DNA of 64,000 nucleotides from Telmatactis stephensoni (Eukaryota; Cnidaria; Anthozoa; Actiniaria; Isophelliidae): NCBI GenBank assembly GCA_029948255.1, contig JALIZF010001811.1, positions 62,001 to 126,000 of the forward strand, read 5' to 3'. Shown piece by piece: positions 55,889 to 64,000 of this stretch (position 1 is its first letter; each line of letters starts with the position of its first letter). The notes under the pieces were generated by a model. It saw only the letters and a program-made list of their open reading frames with translations, ran no database searches and was not told where the DNA came from. The position numbers and the translations under genes were made by a program.

Positions 55889-57816
55889 TTTTGGTTTCGT
55901 TTACTGATCTGAGAACTTATAAGAAAAGGTACAGCTTTTTCAGTCTGACAACTCTTCTGAATACGGAAATTCTGACCATTTTAATGCATTGAAAGTGCTT
56001 GACAACTTTTAAGTTTTCACCTGTTAAGTTTTTTTTGGAGCTAGCAATTCTTATAAGGCATCCAGTTTTATTTCTTATGATTGCTCTTAGGATATTGAAA
56101 TAGATTTTGAGGGCACAGGATATTAATCAGTTATTTTTATTGTAAAGTAAATGGCCCCTTTTTCTTAAAGTCGTTTTAAGTACATGCTTGACAGGAACTG
56201 TTTTACAATTACAAATGGAAACTGGTTTTGAGTCTGCGTCGGTGTATACATATGCAACAAGGGATGAATAGGGAGCTTAAGCAGGAGACGTTTTTGTCAA
56301 CACGGAAGTTACACGTACGTTTTCGTTCATTCGTTAGGCGTCATCGGAGATGAGGCTGATGTTCTTGGTAGAAGATGGAAAAGCTCCCTAATGGAAGTCT
56401 ATAACATGGTATTAAAAGAGAGTTCAGTGACGTTTCGAACCCACTTGGTTCGCTTTGACGAAGTAAAAGTAACTAATTATTAAACAATATAGTGCTGATA
56501 TTAGCCTACCTATCGCCATAGTGTATGTAAAGGATGCTCCTTCGGTTTAGTTTGATTGATTTAATTAGTAAGTTAATTAGTAGTTACCCTTGTAACCACA
56601 CCTAGTTACATTATGTTTTTTCCTGTTTGTGCAATCTGTAATTGGACCTTTTAGCGTCACCACGCGCATATAAAAGGCCTTTAGCGTCCCTTTTTGCTAG
56701 TTTTTAGTAGTGGTTCGTTAATGGTGTGCAAGTTATTTAACCTTCGTTGTTATATTTCGTCTTGGTAAAATCTTTGGTTTTTAGAGGCAAGTGGGAACGA
56801 TATGTAAGTACGCCTTTGTTATTATTACTGAGTTAGCTTGTCTCGCAAGTTAAGAGTACGTTCAAAGTTTCAAGTTTAAACTAATTTCACGTTTGTACGC
56901 ATTTCTATGGCAAAGTATTTACGTTTATTGAGATTCCTGGTGAATCTATTTGTTATTCCTCTATTAGCAATGTGCCAAGTGCAATTGTATTGAGTTTTTA
57001 TGCATTTTTTGTATATCTTGTCCGTGATTTATTTAGTTAAAATTGATCTGTTTCACGGCGGCAACGCCCCCATGTTATTGAATTGTTACACTTGAATTAA
57101 GTTTACGATATATTATCTTGTTAAGAATGTTCATTTATTGTTTAAAATATGTACTCTTGAAATGTTGATTATTGCATTGAAATCATGTACATGTAATAGT
57201 TTTAATCGGAAATCGTTACAAATTGTATTTCAGTTTACGTATCGACAATACCAGTTTACTTCAATAAATCTACGTTTCCTTCGTTGAATTTGGTTGCGTG
57301 ATTTGCGAAGCCCTGCCTTGTGATTCAGTAAAATTCGCCGCCTTTAAAAGCACCTTAGCCAGTGGTCGCGACGCCTCGTGCGTGAAGATCATTATCGCCT
57401 TGTTCCGTATTCACGTAGTAGTTGCTCCAAGGCTAAATCGCTTACAGTGTACTATCGAAAAAAGTAAAAATGATGCCAATCAAAATGGAAAATCACTACA
57501 AACAATACTAACTCATGAGCTTAAAGGCACAGTTATCGTGTTGTTGGGACTTTTTTTGTAGGATGAAAAGTCATAGAAAGTTCAAAAGCGAGGGTGGACA
57601 TTTTCTTTCGTGTCTTCCACCGGCGTTATCTAGCCTTTCGAAAAGGCAACAAAACCTATACCATCAATATCGTTTTATTTATTCAAGTCGCTCCCGAAGA
57701 CAGCGCGCGAAGTTTAATATGACGTAAAGGGTATTCTGCAAATCGCGCGTGCTAATCGTCACAATCGAATTAATGCATTTAGAATTCATTCACGAGATTG
57801 ATCATAAAGATTAACA
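55889..57816. other. Intergenic, possible promoter segment
   Basis: A small MITE-like pair lies at 56269-56394 (TAGGGAGCTTAAGC and GAAAAGCTCCCTA). A TATA-like CATATAAAAGG lies at about 56667, followed by a donor-like gtaagt at about 56804 and AATAAA at 57264. This could be a 5' exon or an LTR-like unit. There is no coding evidence. Confidence 0.35.
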
Positions 57817-60800
57817 ATGGGTCTCGCTAACAGCCGTTGTTGGTCAAAAGATGACATTTCATCAACTTTATCAAAGAGGTATAAATATCGCGAGAATTTC
57901 ATGTAATATGGTAATGCCTGTCCTCGCACCTTTGCGATAAATGCTTGGTGGGAGATATAAATTTACAAGTGCCAACTGACTACCTTGTGACAACTACGTT
58001 TAATTTGATCAATCATTTCAGAAATCTTGAAAATCAGCTACAAGCCAATCATCGATGGGTTGAAGCTCTGGAGAAACAAATTAACGATAAAATGAGGTGA
58101 AAACTCTTCTTTTAAAGTGTGTAAGCCCGCCGCACACGTTGAGAAACTGTGTGAGGAAACTGCCACGCGAGGCACTTTTCTCACCGTGTGCTCTTTTACC
58201 TGCTCTATTTTTGGCCTCGCGTAGCCGGAAGATGCAACGTCTGCGGCGAGAAATCTTCTGAGCTAAGTGCCTCGCGTGGCAGTTTCCTCACGCAGTTTCT
58301 CAATGTGTGCAGCAGTCTTTAGTCATCATTTTCTCGTCTTTACTATTAAATAGTTATCAGTATTTTATTGTTTTTATTTATCAAAATAATGAATCTATGG
58401 GTACATTGTCACCATTGTTATCAATAGGGACACTTGTACGAGTGTAGTAAGCGATATCATTAGACACGACGACTGAAACAAGACGCCAACCTAGCTTCTC
58501 CGTATAAGGCTCTACTTATCGAGGAACAGTGTTCTCCCGGGGGGGGGGGGACTCCATTGATGATCTTTCAATATTTCTGGACTCCATTGTAAAAGGATCG
58601 GGTATGCTCGTCGGAAATTTTAAAAAATACCCCGAAAAGATACCGGAAGTCTTTTAAGAAGGGCGTGGCTGGACGATTTTTAACCCTAAGAGATACAAGT
58701 GATAACAAGCTAATGAACATTATGATGATGAACATAAAATTGAACGGTCGACACGCTTTTGTTGCGCAAGTTTCTTTCATTTGAGAACAAAATAATTATA
58801 ACGATGGGCTCTTTTGATACCCTAAAAGAGACAAGGAAATGCTAAAGCTCTAAACTTCAATTTTAACACCCTAAAAGATACCAAATCGCTGATTTTTACC
58901 CCTAAGAGATACGATGAGCATACCCGATCCTTTTACAATGGAGTCCCCCCCGGGAGTGTTCTGACCTGTTCTGCTTACTTTTGTTCACGTCTTAGGACAA
59001 AAAGTGCCATTTATACCGAGAGTTCGCGTCTAAGATATGACCGCTCGTATAAATGGTCCCAATATGATCGTCATCAGTATAGATATCATAGTACTTCACC
59101 ATTGACTTTGTAGAGATTTGAGCATGCGTACTGTCGAAGTACAACTCGAGCAATCTAAAGAATGAAGAGCTGACATCAAAAGTCTCTCACTTGGAGAAAG
59201 AAATTGAAATTCTCAAGAGTATGCTAAGACAGAGTGAAGCGGAGGAAGAGAGGTTGAGGATAGAACTGATTAAAGCTTACAACGAACTAAGGTACTACAC
59301 TAAGTGCAAATGATACATACGAATGTCTTTCGTCTTTAATTATTAAAAGGCCCACTTGGATGAAAATCGGTGAAAATTGAAAACTATTTCTATATAAAAT
59401 GAATATAGCTAAATAACTAGCTACTCTCTGCCAAAAATCTACATTTTAAGCTCATCATAGAAGAAATTTTGGTTTAAACCTAAAAGAACAATAGGGTGAG
59501 TAATTAAGTCATCATTACAGTTTAATGCTAAATAACTTGACAATTTCTATCCCCTCTCTTTTAGGATGTGAAGAAAATTTTGCTTCATGGTGATTATTGG
59601 GATCGTATAGATAGGTTTAGCTAAGTTTCAAGTCATTGTCAATTTTCATTGATTTTGATCCGGGTGCTTCTTTAACAATTGGTCTGCGTCACTACAGGTA
59701 ATTTGAAAAAGATTAATTTGGATTCTTAAACTTAAAAAAATATTTTCGGATTTAAAAATTTTTTCGTGGATTTGAAAAATATTTTCCGGATTTGAAATCA
59801 TTTGAAATTTATTTTCCGAATATGGCCCTTCTCGGCTTCAGTCCAAACTAAGGTTTGTTCGGCAAAAATATTTCTTAGTTGTTGGCTAGAAATAAGAAGG
59901 TTTTAGGAATTTTGTGTCGAGCACTAATCCTCAGTTGGTGGGTTTATAACAGGTGTCAATTTTTAGGTCACGGAATTGGATCAGTAAAAGTTGTGAAAAT
60001 AAAAGGCAAGGAAAAAATCGTTGATTTTAGTTCCCCACTTAGTTGTATTTACTCGTGCGCCTGGGTTCTTGACAATACTGATAAGATAAAGACTTTATTT
60101 CAACAGCCCATTCAGCAACTGGGCTGATATCCATAGTGGCCCTGCGTATAAACAAAGAAACTAATTACAAGCTGACAGTCGGGCGGAAAAACGTTTAATA
60201 GACTCTCATTATAAGGACACCATAGGTTTTTTAAGCTCAATACTTTGCATACAAGCCTTTTTAGACTCAAAGAACAAAATATCTAAATTGACCAAATTCA
60301 GTGATACGAATTTTGAGATATAATGCCCTGTACTTTGGGAGAGGTGACATTTTGATCAGCAGAAAAATCATTGTTTTAATAAATATCCCCGCGAAACTCT
60401 ACTGTAACGTCACAAGATTTTGCTAAAGCCAGTAAAAGTGTAACAGTTACTGTTTTTCATGCTTCATTATCAGTTTATGAAAAAACTACGAAAACAGCCG
60501 CTTAGCTGTTTTAATGGTGTCTGTATACAAGCTATAAAAATATACTGAAATCAGTATACAAAACTAAAATCTATGATGAAAATTTATAAAGTCCTGATAT
60601 TGATAAAATCAAAATTTACAAGATATTGCGTACCTAGGAAGAAATAACTTTATATATGATATGAAAATGGCTGAAAACGATAATTACTAAGCTATAAGAA
60701 ATATACCGGCTTTTTTAAACGACTCCTGAAAATGTAGATCATTTTTTCCTCCTAGTATAATATGAATGAAAATGGCTAAAGATATGAGGAAACTAGGCCA

Positions 60801-61373
60801 TGAAGGCATTTAAATACTAGTATATACATTGATGCATGTTCTAATCTTGGCTAAATGTACCCATCCCAATATTTGTAGAGCTTCTAGAGAGCTCTCCCTA
60901 TTTCTTATAATACGAGCTGCCCTATACTTTGCAATCTTTGGAGGCGCTGACGATTTCCAGCTGAAATTAAAGTTTCCCCAAAACTGTATCCGTATAATGA
61001 AGTATTGGCAGTATCAAGCTATTATATACACATTTGGAAACTTTTACTGTTAAAAAATTAAAAATCTTATACGAGAAAGCAAACCTAGTCGTTTGTTTGT
61101 ATGTCTATCAGTACCACAAGCTTTTGCACTATAATAAAACACTGTACTTCGTGCAATATATCACCTTTGAAAACTCCAGCACCACTTTGTTTTAGCTGTT
61201 TTCCTGAACTCTTGTGACGTTTGTTGATTTTTAGATGCTATCGCAATGATTTACACCAAGCCACTGACAAGCTGAGAAACCATCTCAACCAGCAGCAAGA
61301 GAGCCGCGAGAAGGAAGAAGTTATAAAGGAAGCTATCACTGACGAAGAACAAGTGAAAGTAACTGTTGTTTGA
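57817..61373 (+). CDS. Small coiled-coil protein, probably N-myristoylated
   Basis: Four short exons: 57817-57878, 58022-58096, 59114-59291 (or 59151-59291) and about 61235-61373. The donors of the first three are all phase 2 (AG|gtataa, AG|gtgaaa, AG|gtacta). The start codon is in strong context (aacaATGGG). The N-terminus MGLANSRC fits an N-myristoylation signal (Gly2, Ser6) with Cys8 available for palmitoylation. The rest is coiled coil: NLENQLQANHRWVEALEKQ, then ELTSKVSHLEKEIEILKSML and QATDKLRNHLNQQQESREK. The protein is 138 or 150 residues and ends in EEQVKVTVV. With the better acceptor at 59113 the frame needs one base removed near 59160 (EQSK, then NEELTSK). With the weaker acceptor at 59150 it is in frame. 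The family is not recognised. A membrane-tethered scaffold role is inferred. Confidence 0.6.
58120..58322. mobile_element. 203-bp palindromic MITE
   Basis: Left (AAGCCCGCCGCACACGTTGA) and right (reverse complement AAGACTGCTGCACACATTGA) arms match and pair through GAGGAAACTGCCACGCGAGG. It lies in an intron of the coiled-coil gene. A partial copy is at 22385-22490. Confidence 0.85.
58533..58956. mobile_element. 424-bp MITE with CTCCCGGGGGG ends
   Basis: The left end CTCCCGGGGGGGGGGGACTC and right end GGAGTCCCCCCCGGGAG are inverses. Inside, AAAAGGATCGGGTATGCTC pairs with GAGCATACCCGATCCTTTT. CCTAAGAGATAC-type words repeat in the interior. It lies in an intron of the coiled-coil gene. Confidence 0.9.
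59292..61234. other. Long intron of the coiled-coil gene
   Basis: AT-rich. It contains the degraded copy of the Mutator-like element at 60181-60515. No other exon was recognised. Confidence 0.45.
60181..60515. mobile_element. Degraded inverted copy of the 1163-1562 element
   Basis: It shares GGGCGGAAAAACGTTT, ATAAGGACA, TTTGCATACAAGCC, GTACTTTGGGAGAGGTGACA and TTTTTCATGCTTCAT with the reverse complement of 1163-1562, in the same order. The TIR ends are missing and about 60 bases differ in the middle. Confidence 0.8.
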
Positions 61374-62107
61374 ACCCGTCATTCGTTTTTTCTTTTTTCT
61401 TTATTAAAGTACTATTTTGCCTCATATAAAACTATATCTATTCTAAGGTATTTGCTGTGCTTTATCCGACTTTTGATTCTCTGTTCATAATTTTCAACCC
61501 TCTCCGGAACTGAAATGTATTTGCACAAAATGAGAAAACTCGTGCCTTACCTTCTCCTGATAATTGCTTTTTATGCAAAGACTAAAAACTTTGTCGTCTA
61601 CAATTGTCGCCAATTTACTTTGAAACACTAATGCTTTGAAAATCCATTTATAATGGTATGTTGTGAAGCACGTCTAAGGACTTTTCACCCCCTCCGATCC
61701 CCCATGTCAGTGTTGACTTGTGGGCGAGTTGAACACAGCAATCATTTCTAGAGTTTTTACCTCCAACACTGATGACAGGAGTGGGGAGGGTTTTGTGTAA
61801 TGAAATACGGTTCATGTGCCGGAAACTTGAATGTCTTGTTTAGTACACTATATAATTGGCGGCAATTGAAGAATATTTTGTTTAAAAAAACTTTCAATCG
61901 GTTGTATTTTACAAAGGTCTGCAAGTGACCACACCCAAAACTGGCCTCCAACTTACTGTGACGTCACCTTTCTCTTTGGAAGTAAATAACCGAAACTTTC
62001 ATCCTGTGGGAGGGAGGGTAGCAAGTAATGCTAACCATTGGTAGAGAGTTAGTCATCCCCGTAAAATTATGCCAACGTAACCAAAAGAGTTTGTGTGGAC
62101 GATTTTG
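61374..62107. other. Convergent intergenic region
   Basis: This lies between the 3' ends of the coiled-coil gene (plus) and the phospholipase-like gene (minus). Nothing was recognised. Confidence 0.4.
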
Positions 62108-63697
62108 TTAAAAAAGCAAATCTTGCGGTAAATCCTCATACGGACTTCCGTGCTTGTCTGCGCATGTGCTCCAGCAGTAATCATTGTCTCGTATTTCAAA
62201 ATGAGACTTCCCAAACGTTCTAACAACTTTGTAGTACATGTCAGCAAAAAGTTTACATCGACGTTCTTCTTTACTGATTCCTTGGAAGAAGTACCAGACC
62301 TCCAGCAACGCGCTCAGAAATCGCTTCCTACGCACGCGATGACCATACAGGAGTTTGCACGTGGTTTTCATGTCAGCAAGGAAAGCATCGTCGCACAAAT
62401 CACGTGTCCAGTTAAAGTGATGGCCCTGTTCATGAGAAAGATAGGTATTTTACATTTGCATTGAAAAAGACGGGAGAAATGTTGAAATTGCTTTATAAAA
62501 AGGCGGGAAACATTTAAATGGCTTCACAGTTTCGACCAATTATACACGACCTTGAGAAGCGAAACTGCGTTGCATCAAAAACAAAAACAAATTAACCAGG
62601 AAATTAAACAAAAACAAAACAAAATAAAACAAAGAATAAAGAAAATAAACAAAACTTTTTTAGTCTTTACTTGTTAATTGTAACATTTTCTTACCAAATT
62701 CATTTATCGCTCTTTTTCAAATCTATTTCTTGAATTTGTCTTGTCTTTTGTTGTGTTTCCAACAGCCCAAAAGATTATAGTTATTTTCAGGTGCAACCAC
62801 CAGTCAACCAGTTGTTTTCGACAAATTTGCATGAATATATTTACTGAACTGAGGCTGTTTCCGTCTCTACTTAACCGTATAAATTCATGTCATTACTTTT
62901 GAACTCCTTTGATTTAAATTTCAAAAAAGTAATGTAGCATCAAAATCTGTTTATTGAAAAATTGAATTCACCTACAACCGGCAAGTTTTCTTTCTTCTTC
63001 AAAAATAGCATTTTATTATGGTTTTGATTGGAAAGCATCATATTCATTTGATAAAATCGAAATCACTGAATATGTGTTGTAAATGCTGTCTACATTTGGC
63101 TAAAATGCAAAGAAGGCTGCCTTGTTATGTAAATGGTCACTGAATGTTAAACTGCCGGCATTGCAAGGGCTTCTTAAGAGAAACGTATAGGAGCTAAATC
63201 AGAACAGCTCAACATTCCAATCTATGGATATTTTGTATTAGGGATATTTTGTACGCATTCTTTTTATTATTTTATCTGTCGTAGTTGCTAGACTAATATT
63301 CTTTAGTTAGAACTGGTAAGGTTATGTTTCCGTGGCAAACTAAAAGGTTTTACTGCTCGAAGTTTTCGTTGTCTTTCTCTCGATGAAAACGATGCAGAAC
63401 CGCACGCTGATGAATTATGGTTTTAAGAAACGAAGTCAATTAAATACTTACACATCCGTAACAGATATCGTGTTTATTACAGGCAGGTGTAAACCGTCCT
63501 TTATACGGTGCTGATATCCCAAACGGTACACTACATCCATTGGTGTACTCGTCTGCTAGACATCTCCGCGTCGTGTCGATCCATCTGGTAGTATTTCTTG
63601 TAGAGTGAAGTGTAACACATAGATTACTTGTAGGCAGACCAATCAAGAGAAAAAGGAAGAGTTCTGCCGGGGATATTTTCCTTTTCTTTGGGTGCAT
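62108..63697 (-). CDS. Secreted phospholipase A2-like (conodipine-type) protein
   Basis: Two exons on the minus strand, 63697-63452 and 62425-62108, join in phase 0 (ggatgt|gtaagt, aacag|ggc) and encode 187 residues. The start MHPKKRKISPAELF is followed by a hydrophobic signal-peptide core (LFLFLLIGLP). Cys-rich mature sequence carries the His-Asp catalytic signature within FTPACNKHDICYGC. Exon 2 adds further Cys residues (CDDAFLADMKTTC, RRCKLFADMYYKVVRTFG). The His-Asp pair and paired Cys are typical of secreted PLA2, and the wider pattern resembles conodipine-like PLA2s found in cnidarians and molluscs. These hydrolyse the sn-2 ester of phospholipids and act in digestion, defence or venom. 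Which of these applies cannot be told. No break is seen. Confidence 0.75.
62426..63451. other. Intron of the PLA2-like gene
   Basis: AT-rich, with an (AAAAC)n-like run at about 62575-62655. Nothing else was recognised. Confidence 0.45.
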
Positions 63698-64000
63698 CCA
63701 GATCAGTGGTCAAACGAACAAAAGTCAGTCTCCATGGAAGCCCTTGAAATTCAGTTTCAGGAATCCATTGAAGTGTTTCTATTATAAAATGAAAAACACT
63801 TGGCTGATTAAACTTACAATTGGTTAAGTTTGTTTTGTTTTCGTTAAATCAATCCAGTTTTCTTCGATGAAAATGAATTTCTTGAGCCACTTTTCTTGTT
63901 ATTATTTATGACATGGATAAACAATTTCGCGATATTTCCTTGTTTCCCTCCTACCCGATGTTTTCACGAAGATGTCCCTTTTACGGCAAGTTAGATGATG
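63698..64000. other. Upstream flank of the PLA2-like gene
   Basis: This would contain the 5' UTR and promoter of the minus-strand gene. No motif stood out. Confidence 0.35.

Overview
The window looks like nuclear DNA of an anthozoan cnidarian, most likely a stony coral. Genes are split by GT-AG introns, the intergenic DNA is AT-rich, short inverted-repeat transposons (MITEs) and tRNA-derived SINEs are abundant, and there is a cluster of intron-poor rhodopsin-like GPCRs. No database search was possible. Gene models come from reading splice sites, phases and domain motifs by eye, and spans given for genes include introns.

Left part (1-24 kb). A two-frame unknown ORF (2893-3517) is followed by a TRAF-type MATH protein (4746-7243). 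Next is a seven-exon plus-strand model (8757-19328). It joins a signal peptide, a Kre9/KNH-like beta-sandwich and a JmjC/cupin domain whose distal iron-binding His appears to be replaced by Trp. A four-exon minus-strand gene of unknown function (15066-17400) lies inside its fifth intron. A three-exon Lys/Ser-rich gene (21113-23155) follows, broken by a 13-base tandem duplication, then a small single-pass membrane protein (23884-24189).

Middle (27-40 kb). A minus-strand gene with an N-terminal RRM and a C-terminal CD2BP2-like GYF domain (27136-31163) stands head to head with a class II phosphoinositide 3-kinase (31876-40076). The kinase model has Ras-binding, C2, helical, kinase, PX and C2 domains, and its first coding exon holds 1030 codons.

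Right part (41-64 kb). The GPCR cluster has two intact receptors (46455-47381 plus, 54989-55888 minus), one frameshifted copy and one 5'-truncated copy. A palindromic element of about 4.3 kb with arms of about 1.3 kb occupies 48146-52455. Beyond it are a small, probably myristoylated coiled-coil protein (57817-61373, plus) and a secreted phospholipase A2-like (conodipine-type) gene (62108-63697, minus).

Most space between genes is repeats: hairpin MITEs (several with readable target-site duplications), a Mutator-like element with a 9-base duplication, SINEs, a LINE reverse-transcriptase scrap, minisatellites and long microsatellites. The genes look unrelated in function, apart from the GPCR paralogues. 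The kinase, RRM-GYF and TRAF-like genes are ordinary conserved animal families. The Kre9-like/JmjC combination, the RRM-GYF combination and the long palindrome are the most unusual items.
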